Shown: positions 1 to 4,930, counted from the first letter of the stretch. The stretch: 7,457 bases of DNA from Anaerolineales bacterium (GCA_028687395.1 JAQUAE010000084.1:1-7457); one strand, 5' to 3'. Numbers and translations are program-made. Notes: generated from the letters alone by a model not told the origin.

Positions 1-231
1 GATTGTTTTCATCTCCAGGATGACCACCTGGGCGGTCATGGTCGTGCGCAGGGTCAGCGGCAAGGTGACGGTTTCACCCAGCCCGATCACCTGGGCGGGA
101 TACTCGGTGAAAAAGGTCAGTGCACCTGCTTCCGAAGGGGGCTGTTCTTCCTGCGCCAGGGCCGGGGAGAACCCACTAAACAGGAAGAAGGCAAGCGCAA
201 TGATGAAAAGGGATTTCCAGACGCGGTGCAT
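1..231 (-). CDS. Secreted protein with NEW3-like N-terminal domain, 3' end outside window
   Basis: The reading frame stays open from an ATG at 231-229 to the window edge (77 codons), so only the N-terminus is visible. It begins MHRVWKSLFIIALAFFLFSG, a charged start followed by a hydrophobic stretch, and a signal peptidase site is likely after SPALA, around residue 26. The mature part continues with EYPAQVIGLGETVTLPLTLR, which resembles the start of NEW3 (NPCBM-associated) beta-sandwich domains found in secreted or membrane proteins of Anaerolineae. The start is fixed by a strong Shine-Dalgarno (TGGAGGTAA, 236-244) and a promoter just upstream. The specific function is unknown because most of the protein is missing. 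The NEW3 assignment is inferred from resemblance. Export is well supported. Confidence 0.75.
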   Translation of the reverse strand, partial: MHRVWKSLFIIALAFFLFSGFSPALAQEEQPPSEAGALTFFTEYPAQVIGLGETVTLPLTLRTTMTAQVVILEMKTI

Positions 232-235
232 ATTC

Positions 236-244
236 TTACCTCCA
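236..244 (-). promoter_or_regulatory. Strong Shine-Dalgarno of the secreted-protein gene
   Basis: On the minus strand TGGAGGTAA lies 4 nt before the ATG at 231-229. It settles the start codon, and it contrasts with miaB and the C39 gene, which have no such site. Confidence 0.8.
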
Positions 245-252
245 GAGGCTAA

Positions 253-281
253 ATGAAATGCTTACTGAATTGTGCAGTCAA
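253..281 (-). promoter_or_regulatory. Sigma70-type promoter of the secreted-protein gene
   Basis: On the minus strand TTGACT (276-281) is separated by 17 nt from TTTCAT (253-258). The -35 matches consensus at 5 of 6 positions and the -10 at 4 of 6. Transcription would start near 246, giving a leader of about 15 nt that contains the Shine-Dalgarno at 236-244. Spacing and position are good; the -10 box is weak. Confidence 0.5.
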
Positions 282-548
282 ACAGGTGGGCTAGTATCTG
301 AGCCGGGCGAGATGATGAGTGACCTGTTCATAGTCCCAACAGAGACGATCGTCGTGACGGCGGGTTTATGCCAGATTACCAATCCCGCATTTTACTACCG
401 GCCTGTCGGATTAATGTTAATGGCTGCGTAAGAATTTTGTTAGAACTCGTTGCCAGAGCGCCAGCGCAGTGCGTTCGGTCGTGGCCCACGTGAGGCGCAG
501 GGCTGGAGATCCGTACCCGAGCCATCCCTTGCCCACAAGGGATATATT
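282..548. other. Intergenic stretch without a recognised gene
   Basis: No convincing coding region, RNA gene or IS homology was found here on either strand. It contains a perfect 10-bp palindrome GACGATCGTC (344-353) and an AT-rich patch near 410-440 (ATTAATGTTAATGG). The open frame beginning at 469 on the plus strand is a shadow of the istA relic. The stretch probably joins original chromosome to the truncated end of the insertion sequence relic, but no clean junction or target duplication is visible. Confidence 0.5.
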
Positions 549-827
549 TTACACCCGTTTGGCATGCTCGCAGTCGGGCAACAGTTTGGCAAGCCTTTCT
601 GCTGCTAGAACCTTCTCCGAAAAGAGCAGCCGCTACAACCCCTCCTCGTCCAGGCTCTCAGGCAGAGGCCAACTCAGCCCCGCCTGCTTCGCCCGCACCA
701 GGTATTCACTGACCGTGCTGTGCGAGATGCGACAGCTCCGACCGATTGCCCGGTTGGATAGACCGTACCTCTATTTCGAACGCAATACTTCTGTGATTTT
801 CCGCATGGATAACCCTTCTTGTGACAT
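549..827 (-). pseudogene. istA: istA transposase N-terminus, pseudogene (IS21 family)
   Basis: Read from the ATG at 827, the frame gives MSQEGLSMRKITEVLRSK, an amber codon (771-773), RYGLSNRAIGRSCRISHSTV, SEYLVRAKQAGLSWPLPESL and DEEGL, then a second amber codon (633-635) before RLLFSEK, ending at a TAA (549-551). The segment NRAIGRSCRISHSTVSEYL is the helix-turn-helix of IstA transposases, and AGLSWPLPESLD is a typical IstA continuation. Intact IstA proteins are about 400 to 520 residues; here fewer than 93 codons remain and the DDE catalytic core is absent. The piece LPDCEH may be a decayed trace of the next IstA segment. It is non-functional and inherited with the relic. Confidence 0.8.
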
Positions 828-901
828 TGCTACCTCGCCTCCCAGGATTGATGACCGAGATAGCTTGCCACATTTCGTGAAGATTATCCCGCGTTACTTC
901 G

Positions 902-970
902 CCCCTTACTGATTCCGGCTGATGCCGTCCACCGATTCCGATCTATGTCGTCCACTGATTCTGACCTGCT
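902..970. repeat. Three 23-bp tandem repeats at an IS21-type end
   Basis: Units are 902-924, 925-947 and 948-970. Units two and three share CGTCCAC(C/T)GATTC; unit one is more diverged but keeps ACTGATTCCG. On the minus strand the core reads GAATC(A/G)GTGGACG, a form commonly seen at ends of IS21-family elements, where IstA binds. A further related piece, CCGGATTCACTGGTCGCC, lies at 1003-1020. Confidence 0.7.
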
Positions 971-979
971 CTAAAAAGT

Positions 980-1004
980 GGACGGCATGGCAAATATGCC
1001 ATCC
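980..1004. repeat. Imperfect inverted repeat next to the IS21 end
   Basis: GGACGGCAT (980-988) and ATGCCATCC (996-1004) form a 9-bp stem with one mismatched position (a G-U pair in RNA) around a 7-nt loop. GTGGACGGCAT repeats the IS21 repeat core in inverse orientation. This may be a fragment of an opposite IS end joined to the first, or an outer terminal repeat. There is no adjacent U-tract, so it is not an intrinsic terminator. Confidence 0.45.
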
Positions 1005-1135
1005 GGATTCACTGGTCGCCTTCGACCGGATCACGCAAACAAAATGGCGATTCCTCTGGGCAAAAGGCTGCTTATATACGCCAACAAAGCCATCCGAATT
1101 TTTGCTGGACTGCTTCGATTCTACTATGCTCCGAA

Positions 1136-1165
1136 ATTAAACCCCAAGATCATCTACCGTGTCAA
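1136..1165 (-). promoter_or_regulatory. Promoter-like sequence after the winged-helix gene
   Basis: On the minus strand a consensus TTGACA (1160-1165) is followed after 18 nt by TTTAAT (1136-1141), 5 of 6 to consensus. It begins 1 to 2 bases past the stop codon of the winged-helix gene and points left, toward the istA relic. No gene is recognised between it and 827. It may be a fortuitous match or a remnant promoter. Confidence 0.3.
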
Positions 1166-1166
1166 G

Positions 1167-2102
1167 TTAGGCTTCGCTCTTTATCCACGCAGCCAGGTTA
1201 ATTATGGTTTCGACAAAGGCAGGCAAATATTCTTCACCAATATATTTCCTTGAATCCGGCAGATCAATGTGATTCAAAATGAATACATCTTGATGGTCTT
1301 CAACCAGATCTCTCAGTCTTGTACTCAGCAAGTAGGGTGAGAGACCTTCCCATTCGCCACTTTCATCTGAAATGATGATCTTTGCAGCAAGTGCGTAGAC
1401 CTGATACCAGAAGCGCCATAATGGTAACTCGCCTTCAATACCTAACAAATCATGCCATGCCCCCCCTTTAGCTCGGTATTGTACAGGCTTTGCCTGAGTT
1501 CTTTCAATTAGTTGTGAAGAAGCCATATCATCCGCTACTCTCCTAACTGAATAAACGGAATAATCTGTTGCCTGTGCGATCAGTCTGGCGCTCGCCCACT
1601 CGCCCCGGAGCGAGATCAGAAAGCTCAGCAGATCAGACGCCACTCCAACGCCAATACCCAACCGCATGCGAAGTACCAATGCCGAGGGATGCCAGAAGCT
1701 GGGATAAGCTTCCCAAAGAACTTGGTTTCGAGCTGCTGGTCCAGAATCGGTTCCCGCTAGTCTTCGCCAACGAAAATCGTTCCCCTCCGCCTTAGCACGG
1801 TGCGCGAATTCCGCCAGCCGATCTTTCGTTAATTTCGGAAACCTATCCATCAAGTTCATTACTCTCTGGAGGCTGAAGAGCTTCGAGCCATTCTTAGCCC
1901 ATGAGGCCATGACATCCCAGAGTCTTCTTTCGTGATGACGGAGTGTCAGAGAAATAAGGAGTAACGCATCCGGATCGACCATCGTGTGCGCGAGGCGGTC
2001 AGAATCTATGAGCGACCCAAGAGATCCCCATTGAATCCAGATCGCCTCGATCACAGCTTCCTTTAGCGGATGAATATCGATATTACTCATTGCTCTTTGC
2101 AT
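1167..2102 (-). CDS. Winged-helix protein partnered with a nucleotidyltransferase
   Basis: This is a 311-residue protein of a family I cannot name. Residues about 155-215 look like a winged helix: DLLSFLISLRGEWASARLIA, a second helix around YSVYSVRRVADDM, then QLIERT and a wing ending KPVQYRAKGGAWHDLL. The N-terminal 150 residues are probably helical and carry no motif I recognise, and the C-terminal 90 are rich in aromatic residues. There is no signal peptide or membrane segment, so it is probably cytoplasmic and binds DNA. Its start overlaps the end of the nucleotidyltransferase by 20 nt. A second ATG at 2090-2088 (MSNIDIHPLK) gives an 8-nt overlap and is at least as likely; neither has a good ribosome binding site, which suggests translational coupling. 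By analogy with AbiEi it could be the antitoxin and repressor of the pair. That role is inferred from context only. Confidence 0.75.
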   Translation of the reverse strand: MQRAMSNIDIHPLKEAVIEAIWIQWGSLGSLIDSDRLAHTMVDPDALLLISLTLRHHERRLWDVMASWAKNGSKLFSLQRVMNLMDRFPKLTKDRLAEFAHRAKAEGNDFRWRRLAGTDSGPAARNQVLWEAYPSFWHPSALVLRMRLGIGVGVASDLLSFLISLRGEWASARLIAQATDYSVYSVRRVADDMASSQLIERTQAKPVQYRAKGGAWHDLLGIEGELPLWRFWYQVYALAAKIIISDESGEWEGLSPYLLSTRLRDLVEDHQDVFILNHIDLPDSRKYIGEEYLPAFVETIINLAAWIKSEA

Positions 2103-2673
2103 GCTTCAATATCTGGTCTAAGATTTGAGCAAACGGAGCGGATGGATCTTGGGACCCTACCCACCGTGCAGCGGCATCCAACTCTTCGTTGGCGGGCTGA
2201 AGGGCAATCAGATCCTGATAGTGAACGCTCGATGGGCCTTCGCTGTCAGCCGCAGCATACAGCTTCAGGAAGATGAGGTCATAGCGGTCTGCCAGGCCCA
2301 GCCATAAGCCATCGTATTTCTTCCAGTGTATTCGCTCCTCAAACCCCTGTGGCAATCCTGTCTTCCATTGCAGGCCCACCGATGTATTCATCCAATCGTC
2401 AGGCAAGTTGTAATCCCGGGCCACCCTTGCGATCGCCCAAAGCAGTGATTCGGGAAGCGGTTCGGGAGCCTCGATAGCCTTTCTTTTCCATTCAGGTGGA
2501 TCACGGCTTATTGCAATCACATCCACATCTCTGGTCGCCCTGGCGACAAAGCCCTGCATAATGAGAGCCGTGCCTCCAACGACCACGACTGCTGCATGCT
2601 CCCCTTGGGAGGCCAAGATCTCACCCAAAGCTCGTAACGCAGCCATCATATTGGGTACTTGAGTTTGTCTCAC
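2083..2673 (-). CDS. DUF6036/AbiEii-like nucleotidyltransferase
   Basis: This 196-residue protein has the signature of minimal nucleotidyltransferases of the DNA polymerase beta superfamily. VVVVGGTALIMQG (residues 29-41) carries the GG motif, and ARATRDVDVIA (44-54) carries the DxD metal ligands Asp49 and Asp51. Farther on, DRYDLIFLKLYAA (129-141) and the downstream HYQDL match the conserved C-terminal region with its lysine (Lys137). Length suits DUF6036 and related AbiEii-like proteins, some of which transfer nucleotides to tRNA or protein as toxins. The start used is GTG at 2673-2671, since an in-frame TAA lies just upstream. Two ATGs at 2649 and 2646 are alternatives, and no clear Shine-Dalgarno precedes any of them. 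It is first in a two-gene operon whose promoter lies in the large palindrome. The fold is well supported; the substrate and a toxin role are not shown. Confidence 0.85.
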   Translation of the reverse strand: MRQTQVPNMMAALRALGEILASQGEHAAVVVVGGTALIMQGFVARATRDVDVIAISRDPPEWKRKAIEAPEPLPESLLWAIARVARDYNLPDDWMNTSVGLQWKTGLPQGFEERIHWKKYDGLWLGLADRYDLIFLKLYAAADSEGPSSVHYQDLIALQPANEELDAAARWVGSQDPSAPFAQILDQILKHAKSNE

Positions 2674-2685
2674 ATGTTAATCCCG

Positions 2686-2728
2686 TTGGTACTATTATAG
2701 TCACTTTAAGTGACTATAATAGTACCAA
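2686..2728. repeat. Perfect 43-bp inverted repeat, candidate operator of the nucleotidyltransferase operon
   Basis: Two identical 21-bp arms (2686-2706 and 2708-2728) flank a single T at 2707. Each arm holds its own 11-bp palindrome: ACTATTATAGT (2691-2701) and ACTATAATAGT (2713-2723). Their centres are 22 bp apart, about two helical turns, and the middle is GTCACTTTAAGTGAC. The repeat ends 12 bp before the GTG start of the nucleotidyltransferase. Autoregulatory binding by the winged-helix partner is plausible, as AbiEi binds inverted repeats at its own promoter. It is AT-rich and lacks a U-tract placed to make it a terminator. Alternatives are the junction of two mobile-element ends or a MITE remnant. 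Confidence 0.85.
2694..2699 (-). promoter_or_regulatory. -10 box inside the palindrome, nucleotidyltransferase operon
   Basis: On the minus strand TATAAT lies in the promoter-distal half of the inverted repeat, which places a transcription start near 2687 and a leader of about 14 nt before the GTG at 2673. No good -35 is seen 16 to 18 nt upstream, where the sequence is part of the other arm. By symmetry an identical TATAAT occurs on the plus strand at 2715-2720, so divergent transcription toward the second IS21 relic is possible. Confidence 0.5.
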
Positions 2729-2790
2729 TCTAGGAGCTCTGGCGAAGAGTTTCTACCCGCTCTTGGGCTCTGTCATTGACCGTGCTAGAC

Positions 2791-2901
2791 TTTACCAGTC
2801 ATGGTCGCCCGAGTGTTTACCACGCGTAGTCGCTCGAGTGTTTACCACTCATGGTCGGACGTATGTTTACCAGGCATGATCGCCCGAGTGTTTACCAGGC
2901 C
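2791..2901. repeat. Four 25-bp tandem repeats at the IS21-type end
   Basis: Units lie at 2791-2815, 2816-2840, 2841-2865 and 2866-2890, with a partial fifth (TTTACCAGGCC, 2891-2901). Every unit starts TTTACCA, and most continue CATGGTCGCCCGAGTG with a few changes. They are contiguous without spacers, which rules out a CRISPR array. Such arrays are binding sites for the IstA transposase. Confidence 0.8.
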
Positions 2902-2908
2902 AGGCCTG

Positions 2909-2917
2909 TGGCACAAT
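2909..2917 (+). promoter_or_regulatory. Extended -10 box of the istA relic
   Basis: TGGCACAAT has the TGn extension and a CACAAT hexamer. The only -35 candidate, TTTACC at 2891-2896 in the last terminal repeat, is spaced by 15 nt, which is short. Transcription would start near 2924. Confidence 0.35.
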
Positions 2918-2918
2918 C

Positions 2919-2944
2919 CCTCCAGACTGATATCTGCCTGGAGG
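2919..2944 (+). promoter_or_regulatory. Hairpin that covers the istA ribosome binding site
   Basis: CCTCCAG (2919-2925) is perfectly complementary to CTGGAGG (2938-2944), with a 12-nt loop. The right arm overlaps the Shine-Dalgarno GGAGGAG (2940-2946). RNA coming from outside the element would contain the whole hairpin and hide the site. RNA started at about 2924 would lack most of the left arm. Confidence 0.55.
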
Positions 2945-2952
2945 AGAAGATC

Positions 2953-3213
2953 ATGGAGCGACTACACATGAACCATCTACGAGATCTTATTCATCGCTTA
3001 CGAGCGGGCGAAAGCGAACGGCGCATCGCCCGAGATTTGAAGATTTCGCGGCCCACCGTCCACAAGTATCATGTCCTGGCAAAACGCGAGGGTTACCTGG
3101 AAGCGGGGAGCGCTTTGCCAGATGATGCCACTTTGAGAGCCGTTCTGGGTCCTGGCCCCCAGCCTCCTAAGATTACCTCCAGTTTGGGCGAGAGTATCTT
3201 ACCTAACTTTTGA
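2953..3213 (+). pseudogene. istA: istA transposase N-terminus, truncated (IS21 family)
   Basis: An 86-codon frame starts MERLHMNHLRDLIHRLRAGE at an ATG preceded by GGAGGAG (2940-2946), 6 nt away. The upstream in-frame ATG at 2851 lies inside the terminal repeats and is not the start. ESERRIARDLKISRPTVHKY (residues 20-39) is a helix-turn-helix like those of IstA proteins, and AKREGYL and PQPPKITSSLG (69-79) fit the IstA continuation. After residue 79 the similarity ends and the frame closes with ESILPNF. Intact IstA is about 400 to 520 residues, so the DDE catalytic core is lost. The remaining frame is uninterrupted, so a small DNA-binding peptide could still be made, but a function is unlikely. 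Confidence 0.75.
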
Positions 3214-3443
3214 CGATTTTTCCACAATTATAACTTCTGCTTCTGAGACACGAAGTCGAAGAAAGAAATATGGCTTGAAGCATCTTAATCTTTCTCCGTC
3301 TATGTGTGCTGCCCTGCCTTGAAGTACGGGACGGCGCGCTCGTTGGTTGGTTTACCAACGGTAGCAACCCAATCCCGATACGTTAGGAGATAAAAACAAA
3401 GATTCTGGAGGTAGCGCCCATAGATGGGATTATTAAAATAATA
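3214..3443. other. Intergenic stretch right of the second IS21 relic
   Basis: No gene was recognised on either strand. It holds GTTGGT-TT-ACCAAC (3346-3359), a 6-bp inverted repeat, and a more AT-rich segment before the tRNA-Lys terminator. The accessory material probably ends somewhere here, but no IS right end or target duplication is visible. Confidence 0.45.
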
Positions 3444-3463
3444 AACCCCCGTACATGGGGGTT
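3425..3463 (-). terminator. Intrinsic terminator of tRNA-Lys
   Basis: On the minus strand AACCCCC (3457-3463) pairs with GGGGGTT (3444-3450) around a 6-nt loop, followed by the T-rich run TTTATTATTTTAATAAT. It begins 2 nt after the tRNA discriminator base, so it ends the tRNA transcript. On the plus strand no U-tract follows the hairpin. Confidence 0.85.
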
Positions 3464-3465
3464 AG

Positions 3466-3537
3466 TGAGCGCGGAAGGGCTCGAACCTTCAACCAATGGC
3501 TTAAAAGGCCACTGCTCTACCATTGAGCTACGCGCCC
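3466..3537 (-). tRNA. trnK: tRNA-Lys, anticodon UUU
   Basis: On the minus strand a full cloverleaf can be drawn. The acceptor GGGCGCG pairs with CGCGCTC (one G-U), the D-stem is GCTC/GAGC, the anticodon stem is GTGGC/GCCAT and the loop CTTTTAA has anticodon TTT at its centre. The T-arm is GAAGG-TTCGAGC-CCTTC and the discriminator is A. The product decodes AAA and AAG lysine codons. The 3' CCA is not encoded (the next bases are CTA), so it must be added by a CCA-adding enzyme. It has its own promoter and terminator and lies 85 nt beyond the stop of the C39 gene on the same strand. Confidence 0.95.
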
Positions 3538-3549
3538 ATTGCGGTGTGC

Positions 3550-3578
3550 ATTCTAACACCATCCCCCCTCTACGTCAA
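3550..3578 (-). promoter_or_regulatory. Promoter of tRNA-Lys
   Basis: On the minus strand TTGACG (3573-3578), a 17-nt spacer and TAGAAT (3550-3555) make a strong sigma70-type promoter. Transcription would begin near 3543, a few bases before the mature tRNA 5' end at 3537. Confidence 0.85.
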
Positions 3579-3610
3579 CGCGCCCCCCAAGCGCCCCTGC
3601 CTGCCGCTCC

Positions 3611-3626
3611 GTGACCGCCCGGTCAC
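3611..3626. repeat. Perfect palindrome overlapping the stop codon of the C39 gene
   Basis: GTGACCG-CC-CGGTCAC gives 7-bp arms around 2 nt and includes the TGA stop of the C39 gene (3623-3625). There is no T-run after it in the minus direction, so it is not an intrinsic terminator. It may protect the mRNA 3' end, and some read-through toward tRNA-Lys is possible. Confidence 0.5.
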
Positions 3627-4852
3627 TGGGAGGCGCGGACGAAATCCAAGGCGTACTGGGCGTCCTGGTAGAGCGGGTTCTGCGCCAGGGCGGTTTCGAA
3701 ATCGGCGACGGCTTCCCTGACCTTGCCCTGGCGGTAATAGCCCCAGCCGCGCCACAGGTAAGCCTCCTCGGAGGTCGGGGTGCGTTGCAGGGCGTACTTC
3801 ACCAGCGCCATCAGGTCATCCATGCGCCCGGTGTGGAAATAGGCGAAGAACGGGCCAAACTGGTAGCGCAACATGCGTTGCGGCAGGCCGATCTCGCGCG
3901 CCCGGTCATAAGCCAGCGCCGCTTCCGGGTAACGCTCGAAATACACCAGGTTGGTACCCAAGTTGAACCAGGCAAAGGCGTTATCCGGCTGGGATTGCGT
4001 CTCGGCCTCAGCGGTGAGCAGGGCGTGCTCGCGATTCACGTCCGCGTCCCAATCCTCCCCCAGGATGGCCTTGACTGTCTCCAGTTTATCCGGGGGGAAG
4101 ACCAGGATGTACACGCGGTTGAAAGCCTGCCAGTACTCGTCCACGGTGGCGTAAGCCACCTTCTGGTCCGCGCCGTGAAAGCTATCCTGGCTGGTGAAAG
4201 TCTGAGCGGCGTCGTCGTAGCCGGTGAGCAGGTTGTAGTGCGCCGCCCACAGGTCGTCGTTCGGCCAATAGGGAGCCTCGAAATAGAAGCTCTCCTCGAT
4301 CATGATCGGGATGCTGGCGGCCAGGAACGCCTTGAGCAAGTTCAAATCGCCGCCCACCCGGTACTCCACGTTCAGCCAGCCCGCCCGCGTGCGCACGTAG
4401 TAGGCCAGCTCTTCCACGTTCACGTTGCGATCCTCGCGCTGCGGTTTGAGCAGGTCGGCAATGTCGAATTGGTCGCCCTCCCAGCCGTAGAAGCGCAGGT
4501 ACATCGCCAGGGCGGCTGGGCCGCAGTTGTTGATGTCCTGCTCCTCCCAGGCCGACGCAGGCAGGGAAACCGCCCGCGGCAACGGGGTGGGAGTGGGCGG
4601 CGATGTCGGCGAGGGGCCGGGGGTGTCCGTGGCGCCCAGGGAGGCGATCGGCGTGCCGGGCGGGCGCGAGGTGATCGCCACCGCCGGGGGCGGCAAGGGC
4701 ATCGGCGCCTGGTCGGCCGGCTGGAACACCCCCCGCAGGTAGGTCAGGGCGATGTCCATCCGCCAGGACAGGCGGCGGTTGACCTCGGGAATCTGGTACA
4801 GCGCTGCGGCAAGCAAGGTCAGCAGGAGCGCAGCGATCAGCAGTTTGCGCAT
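3623..4852 (-). CDS. Membrane-anchored C39-like cysteine peptidase with TPR repeats
   Basis: The protein has 409 residues. Residues 1-20 (MRKLLIAALLLTLLAAALYQ) are a signal anchor or uncleaved signal peptide. Residues about 50-97 form a Pro/Thr-rich linker, and 105-252 form a C39-like papain-fold domain. QDINNCGPAALAMYL holds the oxyanion Gln105 and nucleophile Cys110, AAHYNLLTGYDD holds His205, and TSQDSFHG (220-227) supplies the likely acidic residue Asp223. Two or more TPR-like helices follow (about 292-325 and 364-395, with AFAWFNLGTNLVYFERYPEA and WRGWGYYRQGKVREAVADFE). It probably acts outside the membrane, with the TPRs binding a partner. Unlike C39 domains in bacteriocin exporters there is no ABC transporter attached, and no bacteriocin gene is nearby. 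The ATG at 4852 is chosen because it starts the hydrophobic segment and lies 7 nt after an extended -10. The substrate is unknown. Confidence 0.85.
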   Translation of the reverse strand: MRKLLIAALLLTLLAAALYQIPEVNRRLSWRMDIALTYLRGVFQPADQAPMPLPPPAVAITSRPPGTPIASLGATDTPGPSPTSPPTPTPLPRAVSLPASAWEEQDINNCGPAALAMYLRFYGWEGDQFDIADLLKPQREDRNVNVEELAYYVRTRAGWLNVEYRVGGDLNLLKAFLAASIPIMIEESFYFEAPYWPNDDLWAAHYNLLTGYDDAAQTFTSQDSFHGADQKVAYATVDEYWQAFNRVYILVFPPDKLETVKAILGEDWDADVNREHALLTAEAETQSQPDNAFAWFNLGTNLVYFERYPEAALAYDRAREIGLPQRMLRYQFGPFFAYFHTGRMDDLMALVKYALQRTPTSEEAYLWRGWGYYRQGKVREAVADFETALAQNPLYQDAQYALDFVRASQ

Positions 4853-4859
4853 GGCGGCA

Positions 4860-4868
4860 ATTGTAACA
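4860..4868 (-). promoter_or_regulatory. Extended -10 promoter of the C39 gene, leaderless start
   Basis: On the minus strand TGTTACAAT lies exactly 7 nt before the ATG at 4852. Transcription is expected at or within a base of that A, so the mRNA should be leaderless. No Shine-Dalgarno is seen, and no good -35 was found, which fits the TGn extension. Confidence 0.6.
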
Positions 4869-4901
4869 CCCCAAGTCGGGGTAACGCCGGGCCGCGGCGA
4901 C

Positions 4902-4916
4902 CAGGCGGTTCGCCTG
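4902..4916. promoter_or_regulatory. Palindrome abutting the miaB -10, possible operator
   Basis: CAGGCG-GTT-CGCCTG is a perfect 6-bp inverted repeat that fills the spacer next to the extended -10 of miaB and overlaps its TG dinucleotide (4915-4916). A protein bound here would block that promoter. No regulator can be named. Confidence 0.4.
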
Positions 4917-4923
4917 TTATAAT
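4915..4923 (+). promoter_or_regulatory. Extended -10 promoter of miaB, leaderless start
   Basis: TGTTATAAT has a perfect -10 hexamer (4918-4923) with the TGn extension and lies 7 nt before the miaB ATG at 4931. There is no Shine-Dalgarno, so a leaderless mRNA is expected. The -35 region is poor. Confidence 0.65.
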
Positions 4924-4930
4924 ATCGGAT

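Larger units (their letters stand above)
549..970 (-). mobile_element. IS21-family insertion sequence relic (terminal repeats plus istA start)
   Basis: One end of an IS21-family element survives. Three 23-bp tandem repeats (902-970) form the terminus. About 75 bp inward an istA reading frame starts and runs leftward. It loses clear similarity after about 70 to 90 codons, and no istB (ATPase helper) is present. Multiple terminal repeats upstream of istA are the hallmark of IS21-family ends. The element cannot transpose by itself because istA is broken by two stops and truncated and istB is missing. The left boundary near 549 is approximate. Confidence 0.7.
2791..3190 (+). mobile_element. Second IS21-family relic (left end and istA start)
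   Basis: A terminal array of four 25-bp repeats plus a partial fifth (2791-2901) is followed by a short promoter/leader region and the first about 79 codons of an istA. The rest of istA, istB and the opposite end are missing. Repeat length and sequence and the encoded N-terminus differ from the relic at 549-970, so this is an independent element and not the other end of the same one. Its istA points right, away from the nucleotidyltransferase operon. The right boundary near 3190 is where IstA similarity stops. Confidence 0.7.

Noticed and set aside
469..912. A 147-codon plus-strand open frame.
   Set aside because: It is antisense to the istA relic, which shows helix-turn-helix and IstA motifs on the minus strand. 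The protein itself has no recognisable features.
922..1253. Two overlapping plus-strand frames (922-1140 and 978-1253).
   Set aside because: The first begins in the IS21 terminal repeats, and the second runs into the 3' end of the winged-helix gene on the other strand. Neither has a good ribosome binding site or a recognisable domain.
2791..2901. A possible CRISPR array from regularly repeated 25-bp units.
   Set aside because: The units are contiguous with no spacers, only four are complete, and an istA start follows directly, as at IS21 ends.
2851..2952. Use of the upstream ATG at 2851 as the start of the truncated istA.
   Set aside because: It lies within the terminal repeats and translates them. 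The ATG at 2953 has a strong Shine-Dalgarno and matches the usual IstA N-terminus.
3346..3359. Inverted repeat GTTGGT-TT-ACCAAC as a terminator or an IS right end.
   Set aside because: No U-tract follows in either direction, and the similarity to the TTTACCA repeat core is too short to call an IS end.
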